From: Ignavibacteria bacterium RIFOXYB12_FULL_35_14
GTDB taxonomy: Bacteria > Bacteroidota > Ignavibacteria > Ignavibacteriales > Ignavibacteriaceae
Direction: 5' to 3'
NCBI GenBank assembly: GCA_001803045.1
Contig: MHAR01000080.1
Location: 1-64,000, forward strand
Length of the DNA stretch: 64,000 nt
Notes under the pieces: generated by a model
Seen by the model: only the letters and a program-made list of their open reading frames with translations
What the model was told of the DNA's origin: nothing
The model's database searches: none
In this document: positions 1-8,875 of the stretch, piece by piece
How the letters are laid out: the number at the start of each line of letters is the position of its first letter
How positions within the stretch are numbered: position 1 is the first letter of the stretch
Made by a program: the position numbers and the translations under genes

Positions 1-60
1 ATATTCATTTAATTAGCCAAAGTAAATTTAGAATTCTTTATAATTACATTTTGAGGAGAC

Positions 61-2139
61 ATGAAATTCGTAAGGCCTGGATTATGCTTTCTTATATCAT
101 TATTATCATTATTATCATTCTGCACCTTGTTTAGTTCAAGAACAGAAGCAAGATTTTTTGCAGATTCAACTTCTTTATTAATTCCTCAAGATTATTTCCG
201 AGAAGAGGAGCAATTAGTTAATACGGTTTTGACCCGTTATCATTTTAAAAAATTTAATCTAAATGATTCGCTTTCATCAGCAATCTTTGACCGTTATATA
301 AAATCCCTGGACTTTAATAAACTTTATTTTTTACAAAACGATATTTCAAATTTTGAATCTTTCAGATTCAATATAGATGATTATTTAATTGATGGAAATC
401 TCAAACTAGCTTATGATATATATAACACTTATCGAGATCGTGTAATTGAACGAATAAATTATGTATCTGAAGTATTGCAAAATGAATTTGATTATTCTGC
501 CGATGAATATTTTGAAGCAAGACAAGATAGTTTCAAGTGGGCATCTAATGTTTCCGTTCTGAATAATATCTGGAGAAAAAGAATTAAATACGATGCGTTA
601 AATTTAAAACTCGCCGGTAAAGATTGGCAATCGATTACAGAAACACTTAAGAAAAGATATGAGAATATTCGAAAAGCAATTTATCAAACCAAAAGTGAAG
701 ATGTTTTTCAATTGTATTTGAATGCCTATACAGAAACCATAGATCCTCACTCAAATTACTTACTACCAATTACATCCGAAAATTTCAAAATAGATATGAC
801 CAGGGCGCTTGAAGGAATTGGTGCACAGCTTCAAGCGGAAGATGAGTATACAAAAGTGGTTGAAATAATTACCGGCGGACCGGCATTCAAGAGTGACTTG
901 CTTCATCGCGATGATAAAATAATTGGTGTCGCACAAGGCGAAGACGGCGAAATGGTTGATGTTGTAGGTTGGCGGGTTAATGATGTGGTTAAGTTGATTC
1001 GAGGACCAAAAGGATCGATTGTGAGATTGCTTATTCTCCAAGCAAGCGAAGGTGTCAATGCGCATCCGAAAGAAATTACACTTGTACGTGATAAAGTTAA
1101 ACTAGAAGATCAATCTGCCAAAAAACAAATTCTTGAGCTAAACAATAATGAAATTCTATTTAGGATTGGTGTTGTTTCCATTCCTGCATTTTATGTTGAC
1201 TATGAAGCTGAGCAAAAAGGTGATCGTAATTTTAAAAGCACTACACGCGATGTTCGTAAATTGATTAAAGAATTACAGTCTGAAAAAGTTGATGGTATTG
1301 TGATCGATCTTAGAAACAATGGCGGCGGCTCGCTTAACGAAGCTATCGAGCTTACAGGTCTTTTCATTAAAGATGGGCCAGTTGTTCAAGTAAAACAATC
1401 CACTGGCTATATTGACGTTGGGGAAGATCCTGATCCAGGAATTGCTTATAGTGGACCATTAGCTGTTTTAGTAAATCGTTTCAGTGCATCTGCATCCGAA
1501 ATTTTTTCTGGGGCAATTCAAGATTATGGAAGAGGTATTATTCTTGGTGAACAAACCTTTGGTAAAGGTACAGTCCAAAATTTAATTGACTTGAATAGAA
1601 TGTGGGGCAAGACTAGCAATAAGCTTGGACAAGTAAAAATTACTATCGCTAAATTCTATCGAATTAGTGGAGGAAGCACACAGCATTTGGGAGTCGTTCC
1701 AGATATAAAGTTTCCCTCACCAATTGATGCCCACGAATTTGGTGAAAGTTCTGAACCAAGTGCATTACCTTGGGATCAGATAATGTCGACAGATTTTCTT
1801 CCTTTTACGAATTTAAGTGATCTCATTCCACTGCTGCAAAATATGCATGAGTCGAGAATTAAGTCCGATCTTCGTTTTCAAGCATTTATCGAAGATGTAA
1901 ATGAAACTAAAGAAATTCGTGGGAAGAATTTTATCTCGCTTAATGAATCGATTAGAAAAAAAGAGAAGAAAGAACAAGATATAAAACGTGAGCAGAGGAA
2001 AAATGCAATGCTAGAATCTGGTAAAGTAAGATTAATAAACAAGGAAGAAGTTCCCCCAAAAGAATTGAATTCCGAGGATGTGTTACTAAACGAATCAGCT
2101 TACATCTTATCAGATCTTATTCTTTTAGCAACAGGATGA
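61..2139 (+). CDS. prc: Tail-specific (C-terminal processing) protease, S41 family
   Basis: Periplasmic serine protease that degrades or trims proteins from their C-terminal ends. The N-terminus has a hydrophobic signal-like segment (about residues 8-30). A long helical N-terminal domain is followed by a PDZ domain (about 245-335, with the ALEGIGAQL start) and the S41 catalytic domain. The motif SASASEIF places the nucleophile at Ser477, and FGKGTVQ places the general base Lys at 502, the 25-residue spacing of the Tsp Ser/Lys dyad. IDLRNNGGGSL is also typical. A charged C-terminal extension (about 560-692) matches the long Tsp/Prc architecture rather than the short CtpA type. GAGGAG lies just before the ATG. 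It is the first complete gene in the window and is convergent with the next gene, 6 bp away. Confidence 0.93.
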   Translation: MKFVRPGLCFLISLLSLLSFCTLFSSRTEARFFADSTSLLIPQDYFREEEQLVNTVLTRYHFKKFNLNDSLSSAIFDRYIKSLDFNKLYFLQNDISNFESFRFNIDDYLIDGNLKLAYDIYNTYRDRVIERINYVSEVLQNEFDYSADEYFEARQDSFKWASNVSVLNNIWRKRIKYDALNLKLAGKDWQSITETLKKRYENIRKAIYQTKSEDVFQLYLNAYTETIDPHSNYLLPITSENFKIDMTRALEGIGAQLQAEDEYTKVVEIITGGPAFKSDLLHRDDKIIGVAQGEDGEMVDVVGWRVNDVVKLIRGPKGSIVRLLILQASEGVNAHPKEITLVRDKVKLEDQSAKKQILELNNNEILFRIGVVSIPAFYVDYEAEQKGDRNFKSTTRDVRKLIKELQSEKVDGIVIDLRNNGGGSLNEAIELTGLFIKDGPVVQVKQSTGYIDVGEDPDPGIAYSGPLAVLVNRFSASASEIFSGAIQDYGRGIILGEQTFGKGTVQNLIDLNRMWGKTSNKLGQVKITIAKFYRISGGSTQHLGVVPDIKFPSPIDAHEFGESSEPSALPWDQIMSTDFLPFTNLSDLIPLLQNMHESRIKSDLRFQAFIEDVNETKEIRGKNFISLNESIRKKEKKEQDIKREQRKNAMLESGKVRLINKEEVPPKELNSEDVLLNESAYILSDLILLATG

Positions 2140-2145
2140 TTTTAA

Positions 2146-2868
2146 TCAATTCTGCATCTGGGTAATTGCAGACATCAATTTTCTTTTAGCAATAGGAAAA
2201 ACTGTTTCGGCAAAAGGAAAATCAAGTTCTGTTTCACATCGAAAAGTTGCGGGGTTAGGTAAGTCATGATATTCTCTTATCAATTCCAGTTTAATGTTAT
2301 CCAGCGATAAACTTAATAAACCTTGATCATAAGTTTTAAGTAATTTTGTTTTAAGTGCTCTATATTTTTCATAATCGGATGAAAAAAGAGAGCACTCGAA
2401 TTTGTGAATCTGTATGGATGAAACTTCATTATTCGGGATAATGAGATAACCCTCGCTTTTATAAATCGGAAGTATTCCGACTTGCTCAATCTTCAAATTA
2501 TTTTCTACATATTCACAAATAACCAATGCTTCTTCGATTACGCTTTTTAGCTGCGGCAGCGACCACTCAATCAATTCAAAAAGACAATTTATTTCCGGCT
2601 GTTCATTTTCCAGTGTCTCGAAAATTATTTTGTTGTTTTTGAAATCAAAGCTTTTAATTTTTTTGGAGAACTTGTATTCAAGGTCATTTTTCTGTTCAAT
2701 TATATCCTGAAGCTGGGACGTAATGTTTAGAATATTTGTGAAAGAAGGATATAGCTTTTTCCTGTTGAATTCATTTCTGAATTCTTTAATTCCCGCAAGA
2801 ATGTGATATTGATTCAATTCCAAATCGCGGTCTGCCGAGTAAAATGATTCAAGACTTAAAAAAGACAA
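2146..2868 (-). CDS. Conserved-looking hypothetical protein
   Basis: I do not recognise this 240-residue protein. It is soluble, with no signal peptide or membrane segment, and mixes charged helical stretches with a middle portion rich in Ile, Leu and Glu. No catalytic motif stands out. The start used here is a TTG at 2868. No ATG exists in frame up to the stop at 2938-2940, so a TTG or an ATT further upstream must be used. A weak GAAAGA precedes the TTG. It converges on the prc gene and lies downstream of the aldehyde dehydrogenase and its terminator, so it probably has its own promoter in 2870-3010. The even codon use over the whole frame suggests a real gene. Confidence 0.6.
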   Translation of the reverse strand: MSFLSLESFYSADRDLELNQYHILAGIKEFRNEFNRKKLYPSFTNILNITSQLQDIIEQKNDLEYKFSKKIKSFDFKNNKIIFETLENEQPEINCLFELIEWSLPQLKSVIEEALVICEYVENNLKIEQVGILPIYKSEGYLIIPNNEVSSIQIHKFECSLFSSDYEKYRALKTKLLKTYDQGLLSLSLDNIKLELIREYHDLPNPATFRCETELDFPFAETVFPIAKRKLMSAITQMQN

Positions 2869-3014
2869 ATTTATTCTTTCAATGATATCTATGTTAAGAA
2901 ATACAACTATTATACCATCGAAGAATTCGTTGAAAAATTAAGTACGAACACATTTTGGCGAGACGAAACTTCCGCTAAATATAAATTATTTCCTTTGCGA
3001 GGAATGATTTGTTT

Positions 3015-3055
3015 TGAGAAAAATACGGGAAGTAATCTTGCGAGACTACTTCCCG
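3015..3055 (-). terminator. Rho-independent terminator of the aldehyde dehydrogenase gene
   Basis: A perfect 9-bp stem (CGGGAAGTA at 3026-3034 with TACTTCCCG at 3047-3055) closes a 12-nt loop. On the minus strand it is followed by a T-run (complement of 3019-3025) and lies 15 bp past the aldehyde dehydrogenase stop codon. Confidence 0.75.
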
Positions 3056-3070
3056 ATTTTGAAGAATTGA

Positions 3071-4612
3071 CTAAATGTCGAACTTAATCCCTTGTGCAAG
3101 CGGTAATTCAGTTGAGTAATTGATAGTATTAGTTTGTCTGCGCATGTAGGCTTTCCAAGCATCTGAACCTGATTCTCTGCCGCCGCCGGTTTCTTTTTCA
3201 CCGCCGAAAGCTCCGCCAATTTCCGCACCTGAGGTTCCAATGTTCACATTTGCAATTCCGCAATCAGAACCCGAACATGAAAGAAATTCTTCGGCTTCTC
3301 TTAAATTGTTTGTAAATATTGCTGAAGATAACCCTTGAGGAACATCATTGTGAACCTTGATTGCCTCATCAATTTCACCTTTGTATTTAATTAAATAAAG
3401 AATTGGAGCAAACGTTTCGTCTTGAACAATTTTGAAATGATTTTCGGCTTCAACTAAACAGGGTTTCACGTAACAACCTGATTCATAACCGGCACCGGTT
3501 AATACTTCGCCGCCGTAAAAGATTTTTCCTCCTTCTTTCTTAACCTGCACGAGGGCATTTTGCATTGTATCAACCGCTGATTTATCAACGAGCGGTCCCA
3601 TATGAATTTTTTCATCTAGAGGATCGCCAATTTTTACCGAGTTATATGCTTTGACTAACGATTCTTTTACTTTGTCGAAGATTGATTCATGGATAATTAA
3701 TCTTCTTGTTGTTGTGCAGCGTTGTCCAGCAGTTCCAACCGATCCAAACAATACTGCTGGAATAGCTAATTTAAGATCGGCATCGGGAGTAATGATGATT
3801 GCGTTATTTCCGCCCAATTCAAGAATTGTTCTCCCAAATCTTTTTGATACCACTTCAGCAGCATGTCTTCCAACAGGAGTTGAGCCTGTTACAGATATGA
3901 GAGGAATTTTCTTACTGTTCAACAGCATTTCACCAACAGTTGAACCTTTACCGACGATTAATGAGAAAATTCCTTCGGGTAAATTATTTTCTTTTAAAAC
4001 TTGAGCTACAATTTTTTGAGTAGCAATTGCAACTAACGGAGTTTTGGAAGATGGCTTCCATAAATTTACATCACCGCAAACTGCAGCAAGCATTGCGTTC
4101 CACGACCATACGGCAACGGGAAAATTAAATGCTGAAATTGTCGCTACAATTCCAAGTGGATGGTATTGATCATACATTCTATGTGAAGGTCTTTCCGATT
4201 GCATTGTAAATCCGTAAAGCTGCCGAGACATACCGACAGCAAAATCGCATATATCAATCATCTCCTGAACTTCTCCCCAACCTTCTTGAATAGATTTTCC
4301 CATTTCATATGAAACTAAAGTACCAAGCGGATTTTTGTAATCACGAAGCCGAACACCAATTTGACGAACAATTTCACCGCGTTTTGGAGCAGGAACTTTT
4401 CTCCACATTTTGAATGCTTCATAACCAATATTAATTATATTTTCAAAATCCTTTGCAGATGCCTGATAAACAGATGCGATGTGTTTACCATTGGTGGGAG
4501 AAGCAATTTTTAATTCTCCATCTGACGTTGTTTTACCCCAGGTTTGTCCGGTTGATGAACCGTAATTTTTTTCTTCTATTCCGAGTTCTTTTAATATTTT
4601 ACCGATTTCCAT
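3071..4612 (-). CDS. Aldehyde dehydrogenase, ALDH7 / alpha-aminoadipate semialdehyde dehydrogenase type
   Basis: NAD(P)-dependent aldehyde oxidation; the likely substrate is alpha-aminoadipate semialdehyde from lysine. The 513-residue length fits the ALDH superfamily. Visible motifs are FNFP near 162, WKPSSK with the cofactor Lys186, ELGGN with the general base Glu265, and GTAGQRC with the nucleophile Cys299. The C-terminal stretch GGGRESGSDAWK and the adjoining RRQTNTINYS resemble antiquitin (ALDH7). It is transcribed away from the two saccharopine-pathway genes across a 320-bp intergenic region, and together the three make a complete lysine-to-aminoadipate route. The substrate is inferred from subfamily resemblance plus context; a betaine or other aldehyde would be the alternative. 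A terminator follows directly. Confidence 0.88.
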   Translation of the reverse strand: MEIGKILKELGIEEKNYGSSTGQTWGKTTSDGELKIASPTNGKHIASVYQASAKDFENIINIGYEAFKMWRKVPAPKRGEIVRQIGVRLRDYKNPLGTLVSYEMGKSIQEGWGEVQEMIDICDFAVGMSRQLYGFTMQSERPSHRMYDQYHPLGIVATISAFNFPVAVWSWNAMLAAVCGDVNLWKPSSKTPLVAIATQKIVAQVLKENNLPEGIFSLIVGKGSTVGEMLLNSKKIPLISVTGSTPVGRHAAEVVSKRFGRTILELGGNNAIIITPDADLKLAIPAVLFGSVGTAGQRCTTTRRLIIHESIFDKVKESLVKAYNSVKIGDPLDEKIHMGPLVDKSAVDTMQNALVQVKKEGGKIFYGGEVLTGAGYESGCYVKPCLVEAENHFKIVQDETFAPILYLIKYKGEIDEAIKVHNDVPQGLSSAIFTNNLREAEEFLSCSGSDCGIANVNIGTSGAEIGGAFGGEKETGGGRESGSDAWKAYMRRQTNTINYSTELPLAQGIKFDI

Positions 4613-4932
4613 AAAAAGCCCTTATTGTTTTTAAATTTGAAATGATTTCCATTACAAAAATAGGAAATTTTTATATGCTTTAACGATTACTTCTTATTGT
4701 AAATAACTCCCTTAATCTTTAAATTGCATGTGAAAATAAAAGTAAACTTTCCAATTCTGATGATGCTTTCAATAAAACATATAATCCTCTTCCAACCAGC
4801 TTCCGAAAAGCATCAAAGCTATTTCATTTCCTCCTGGGAAAACGTTTTTTAATTCTACTATCATTCTTCCTGTCTGCTAAATTCAAGCAGAAATAATTCA
4901 ACGGCTTTTAATTTAATTGCGGAGTTTCGCTT
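4613..4932. promoter_or_regulatory. Divergent promoter region of the lysine catabolism genes
   Basis: A 320-bp AT-rich stretch between divergent genes, presumably holding both promoters. I see no long open frame. Short dyads occur (for example CTGCT/AGCAG at about 4877-4893), and a GCGGAG ribosome binding site lies upstream of the ATG at 4933. No operator can be assigned with confidence. Confidence 0.4.
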
Positions 4933-6228
4933 ATGATAATTGGAATAAGAAGAGAAAATAAAAACGAATGGGAAAAAAGAACACCGATTATTCCCGAAGA
5001 TATAAAATCACTAATCGAAAAATACGGTTTACGTACCATCGTTCAGCCCTCCAAAATACGGGCTTTTAATGATGATGAATACAAATCTTCAGGGGCAGAA
5101 ATAGATGAAGATTTAAATCATGCAGATTTAATTTTCGGCGTTAAAGAAGTTCCCACCGAACTGGTACTTGAGCACAAAACGTATGTTTACTTTGCTCATG
5201 TGATCAAAGGTCAGTCGCATAATATGGCAATGCTTAAAACATTGATGGACAAAAAATGCAATCTGATTGATTACGAACGAATTGTGGATGAAAATAATAG
5301 GCGATTAATATTTTTTGGAAAATATGCTGGCAAAGCCGGAATCATCGAAACATTTCATGCATTTTCTGAAAAATTAAAACTAAATGGAAGCCATACCCAG
5401 CTTGAAAAATTGAAGCAGCCATATCAATATAAATCGATCGAAGAAGCTAAAGTAGAAATCAAGAAAATTGGTGATGAAATAAAAAAGAAAGGATTTCCGG
5501 AAGAAGTAACTCCGATTGTGGTTGGATTTGCCGGCTATGGAAATGTGTCTCAGGGTGCTCAAGATATTTTTGATTTACTTCCGGTAAAGACAATTCAACC
5601 TGAAGAGCTGATTAATAACTATGAGCAGCTTAAGTCAGAACGAAATCATTTCATAAAAGTAGTTTTCAAAGAAGCGCATACAGTTAAAAGCAAAAACGGC
5701 AAGTTTGACCTTAAAGAGTATTTTATTGATCCGGAAAAATATGAATCAAATTTTGACAAGTATATTCCCTATTTGGATGTTTTGGTGAATTGCATCCTTT
5801 GGACAAATAAAAACCCCCGATTAATTACGAAAGATTATCTACGAAATAATTCGAATCTTAAATTAAAAGTAATAGGCGATATAAGCTGCGATCTTCTGGG
5901 TGGAATCGAAATAACAAATAATTTTACAGATCCAGCAAATCCTACTTACACCTATTTTCCAAAATCAGATACTTATGAAGTTGGAACTAAACACGATGGC
6001 ATAACTGTGATGGCGATTGATAATCTTCCATGTGAATTTCCTAAAGAAGCATCGGCAGAATTTTCTCATGTATTAAAGAATTTTGTTTATGAAATCTATC
6101 ATGCGGATTTTGAAAAAAGTTTTGATGAACTCGAACTTGCAGATCCAATAAAAAGAGCGCTTATAGTTCACAAAGGAAAATTAACTAAAGATTATTCATA
6201 CCTTAATCAATATTTAAAAACGGAGTAA
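4933..6228 (+). CDS. Lysine-ketoglutarate reductase (saccharopine-forming), monofunctional
   Basis: Condenses L-lysine with 2-oxoglutarate to saccharopine using NADPH, the first step of the saccharopine pathway. The N-terminus has the alanine dehydrogenase/PNT-like fold signature of this family, with IIGIRRE, WEKRTP and then GVKEVP. The 431-residue protein corresponds to the N-terminal half of the eukaryotic bifunctional enzyme AASS. The middle carries a nucleotide-binding segment (GFAGYGNVSQGA at about 197-208), and the C-terminal part shows ISCDLLGGIE and DNLPCEFP, characteristic of the LKR domain. The next gene encodes the second half and starts 2 bp after this stop, so the two form a tight operon equivalent to the fused eukaryotic gene. 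Confidence 0.87.
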   Translation: MIIGIRRENKNEWEKRTPIIPEDIKSLIEKYGLRTIVQPSKIRAFNDDEYKSSGAEIDEDLNHADLIFGVKEVPTELVLEHKTYVYFAHVIKGQSHNMAMLKTLMDKKCNLIDYERIVDENNRRLIFFGKYAGKAGIIETFHAFSEKLKLNGSHTQLEKLKQPYQYKSIEEAKVEIKKIGDEIKKKGFPEEVTPIVVGFAGYGNVSQGAQDIFDLLPVKTIQPEELINNYEQLKSERNHFIKVVFKEAHTVKSKNGKFDLKEYFIDPEKYESNFDKYIPYLDVLVNCILWTNKNPRLITKDYLRNNSNLKLKVIGDISCDLLGGIEITNNFTDPANPTYTYFPKSDTYEVGTKHDGITVMAIDNLPCEFPKEASAEFSHVLKNFVYEIYHADFEKSFDELELADPIKRALIVHKGKLTKDYSYLNQYLKTE

Positions 6229-6230
6229 TA

Positions 6231-7553
6231 ATGAAAAAAGTACTAGTATTAGGAGCTGGCTTGGTTTCTCGCCCAGGCGTTCACTATTTATTAAAACAAA
6301 AAAATATTCAAGTCACAGTTGCATCTAGAACTGTCAGCAAAGCAGAAGTGCTCGTAAAAGGATTTCCTAACGGTAAAGCCGTTCAAGTAAACGTTGAAAA
6401 CAAGGATGAGTTAACAAAACTTATTAAAGAGCATGATATTGCTATTAGCTTGCTGCCCTGGACTCATCACCTTATAGTAGCAGAACTTTGCATCGAACAT
6501 GGAAAACATATGGTCACAACTTCTTATGTCAGCCCGGCAATGAAAGCACTTGACGAAAAAGTCAGAGCAAAGAATTTATTATTCTTAAATGAAATAGGTG
6601 TCGATCCGGGAATCGATCACATGTCTGCAATGAAAATTATTCATGAAGTTGAAGCAGAAGGAGGAAAAGTTCTTCACTTTTATTCTTATTGCGGAGGATT
6701 GCCTGCACCAAAAGATAATGACAATCCTTTTGGATATAAATTCTCATGGAGTCCACGAGGAGTTGTTCTTGCATCCCGAAATTCAGCAAAGTATTATGAA
6801 AATGGAAAGACTATTGAAGTTGAAAGCAAAAATCTATTTGCTAATCCTGAAGTTGAGGACATAGAAGGACTGGGAAAGTTTGAGGTTTATCCAAATCGCG
6901 ATTCCACTCCTTACAAAGGTGATTACAATTTGAAAGATGCATTAACAGTTAAGCGCGGCACTTATAGAAATATTGGCTGGTGCGAAACTCTCAGAGCAAT
7001 TGTTAACTTAGGTTTGGTGAATGAAACCCCTGTTCCTGCAATTAAAGGCAGCACTTTCAAAAAAGCTATGGCATATGCTCTTCAGGCAAAAGAAACAGAT
7101 AACTTAAAAGAACTCGCTGCAAAAAAAGTGGGCATTCCTATGAATTCAAAAGTGATCGAGCGAATGGATTGGTTAGGACTTTTCAGCGATGAAGTTATCC
7201 CAAAAGCTGATAACCTGCTTGATATGTTAAGCGATAGGATGCAGGAAAAACTTTCTTTCAAAGAAGGCGAAGTTGATTTGCTTCTTCTTAGGCATAAATT
7301 CATTGTTGAGAATAAAGATAAATCAAAAGATTTGATTACTTCAACATTGATTGACTTTGGTATTCCTCATGGTGATTCATCAATGGCAAGAACAGTCAGC
7401 TTACCAATGGCAATTGCAACTGCCATGATGGCTGATGGAAGAATTGAAGCTATCGGTGTTAGAATTCCTAATTCAAAAGATATTTATGAGCCGGTTCTCG
7501 CTGAACTCGAAAATCTAAATATCAAAATGGTTGAGAAGAGAAGTAAAATGTGA
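6231..7553 (+). CDS. Saccharopine dehydrogenase (glutamate-forming), LYS9/AASS C-terminal type
   Basis: Oxidises saccharopine to glutamate plus alpha-aminoadipate semialdehyde, the substrate offered to the divergent aldehyde dehydrogenase. A Rossmann fingerprint opens the protein (GAGLVSRPGVHYL from about residue 8), followed by SLLPWTHH and NEIGVDPGIDHM, both typical of saccharopine reductases/dehydrogenases. The length of 440 residues matches the AASS C-terminal domain. It begins 2 bp after the lysine-ketoglutarate reductase gene, so translation is probably coupled. The catabolic rather than biosynthetic direction is inferred from its pairing with the LKR and ALDH7 genes. Confidence 0.9.
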   Translation: MKKVLVLGAGLVSRPGVHYLLKQKNIQVTVASRTVSKAEVLVKGFPNGKAVQVNVENKDELTKLIKEHDIAISLLPWTHHLIVAELCIEHGKHMVTTSYVSPAMKALDEKVRAKNLLFLNEIGVDPGIDHMSAMKIIHEVEAEGGKVLHFYSYCGGLPAPKDNDNPFGYKFSWSPRGVVLASRNSAKYYENGKTIEVESKNLFANPEVEDIEGLGKFEVYPNRDSTPYKGDYNLKDALTVKRGTYRNIGWCETLRAIVNLGLVNETPVPAIKGSTFKKAMAYALQAKETDNLKELAAKKVGIPMNSKVIERMDWLGLFSDEVIPKADNLLDMLSDRMQEKLSFKEGEVDLLLLRHKFIVENKDKSKDLITSTLIDFGIPHGDSSMARTVSLPMAIATAMMADGRIEAIGVRIPNSKDIYEPVLAELENLNIKMVEKRSKM

Positions 7554-7568
7554 TTAACTCACAATGAT

Positions 7569-7638
7569 GTCATGCTGAACTTGTTTCAGCATCTCAAAAT
7601 GGTGGAAAAAGAAGATTCCGAAACAAGTTCGGAATGAC
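7569..7638. repeat. Interspersed inverted repeat, family A (copy 1)
   Basis: The outer arms GTCATGCTGAACTTGTTTC (7569-7587) and the complement of GAAACAAGTTCGGAATGAC (7620-7638) match at 17 of 19 positions. The left arm also folds on itself (GCTGAA/TTCAGC). The same sequence recurs at 60773-60841. Intergenic, downstream of the saccharopine operon; it probably works as a terminator-like or REP element. Confidence 0.75.
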
Positions 7639-7755
7639 AAATCACGTTATTACTTCCGTTTTTTATTCATGATAAGTAAGTAATTTAACTTGATATTAAA
7701 TTGAAATGTTTTATTTTTCTGGTGTCACATAAATAACTTTTACATAACTACTTGC

Positions 7756-8481
7756 ATGATTCGGCTCTTAAAAGGAGCCGCAATCATTTTAAAACAATTT
7801 AACTTGACAGCAAAGCTTTACATAGTAAGCACTCCAATTGGTAACCTTGGCGATATCACCTTGCGCGCGATTGAAATATTACGCTCTGTAAACTTCATTG
7901 TATGTGAAGATACTCGAGTAACGTCGATTCTCTTACATCATCTTAACATAAAAAAGGAATTGTATTCATTAAATGCAGCAAGCGAAAAATTTAAAGCACA
8001 AAAAGTGATTGAGAGAATTATGCAAGGTGAATCGTGTGCTTTAGTTACTGACGCTGGAACACCAGGAATTTCTGATCCCGGAACTCGCTTAATTAACCTT
8101 ACCATTAAAGAAAATATTGATGTTGTATCTATTCCAGGTGCAACAGCATTGATTGCAGCTCTTTCTTTGAGCGGTTTCCCAAGTGACTCATTTGTTTTTG
8201 AGGGATTCTTACCAAACAAAAAGGGACGGCAGAAAAATCTCAAGCAGCTTGCTGATGAAGAAAGAACGGTTGTTTTATATGAATCTACTTATCGTATTGA
8301 AAAGTTAATTGATGAGTTAGCTGAATTTATGCCTAAAAGATCTATGGTCATTTGCCGTGAGATAACAAAAAAATTCGAAGAGGTCATTAGAGGCACAGCG
8401 AAATCAATCCAAGCCGATTTGAATGAGCATATACTAAAAGGTGAATTTGTTGTTGTAATTGCTTCGAAAAATTTGAAGTAG
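7756..8481 (+). CDS. rsmI: 16S rRNA (cytidine(1402)-2'-O)-methyltransferase
   Basis: SAM-dependent methylation of C1402 in the decoding centre of 16S rRNA, in the cytoplasm. Tetrapyrrole-methylase fold motifs appear in order: STPIGNLGD, CEDTR, TDAGTPGISDPG and SIPGATALIAALSLSG. The length is normal for RsmI. The start is uncertain. The ATG at 7756 gives an unusual 16-residue extension and has no ribosome site before it. An ATT at 7786 sits 8 nt after AGGAG, and a TTG at 7804 begins right before LYIVST, where most homologues start. The gene stands alone between two repeat-rich intergenic regions. Confidence 0.92.
   Translation: MIRLLKGAAIILKQFNLTAKLYIVSTPIGNLGDITLRAIEILRSVNFIVCEDTRVTSILLHHLNIKKELYSLNAASEKFKAQKVIERIMQGESCALVTDAGTPGISDPGTRLINLTIKENIDVVSIPGATALIAALSLSGFPSDSFVFEGFLPNKKGRQKNLKQLADEERTVVLYESTYRIEKLIDELAEFMPKRSMVICREITKKFEEVIRGTAKSIQADLNEHILKGEFVVVIASKNLK
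7762..7780 (+). promoter_or_regulatory. Hairpin overlapping the rsmI ribosome binding site
   Basis: CGGCTC (7762-7767) pairs perfectly with GAGCCG (7775-7780). The candidate Shine-Dalgarno AGGAG spans 7773-7777 and is partly inside the stem. It stands 8 nt ahead of an in-frame ATT (7786), a rare start codon. Confidence 0.4.
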
Positions 8482-8482
8482 T

Positions 8483-8555
8483 AGATATGCCAGATTTACC
8501 ATCATAGATATGCCAGATTTAGCGGTGCTGTTCGTTACGAAAATCTGGTATATCT
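8483..8555. repeat. Interspersed inverted repeat, family B (copy 1, with an extra left arm)
   Basis: AGATATGCCAGATTT occurs at 8483-8497 and again at 8506-8520. The second copy is paired with an inverted AAATCTGGTATATCT at 8541-8555 (one mismatch). The same dyad recurs at 13365-13416 and 35215-35266. It starts directly after the rsmI stop codon. Confidence 0.75.
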
Positions 8556-8875
8556 AAAACTTATAGATTTTACTCTTTTGTGTAATCTATCAACGACTTT
8601 ACTAAAAAAAGTATTGTTTCGGAGATATTTTACCATTTCTATTGAGTTCTTAATACTGACATTTCTACTGAGTTAGTACAGAATTATGTTGAGTTTCATG
8701 CTTCTGTTGTCATTAAATTATTTGTTGGTTAAGTTAGAGACACATCCCTTCTCATGTTTACCAGCCTCCGGCTGGATGGGAAACTGAACGTAGCGTCCTC
8801 TCTGAAGAGGGCCCGCCCCTAAGTTGCCACTTTGCCCCAGGGGGCGAGGGGTGTGTCATAAAGATCAGTTATTAA
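8556..8875. repeat. Intergenic region with a GC-rich inverted-repeat element
   Basis: Between rsmI and apt. The first half is AT-rich without visible structure. From about 8738 to 8857 lies a clearly GC-richer block bounded by GACACATCCC and its near inverse GGGGTGTGTC, with internal dyads CCAGCCTCCGGCTGG and CTCTGAAGAGGG. Its base composition differs from the surroundings, so it is probably a REP/MITE-like unit. No gene is visible. Confidence 0.6.
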
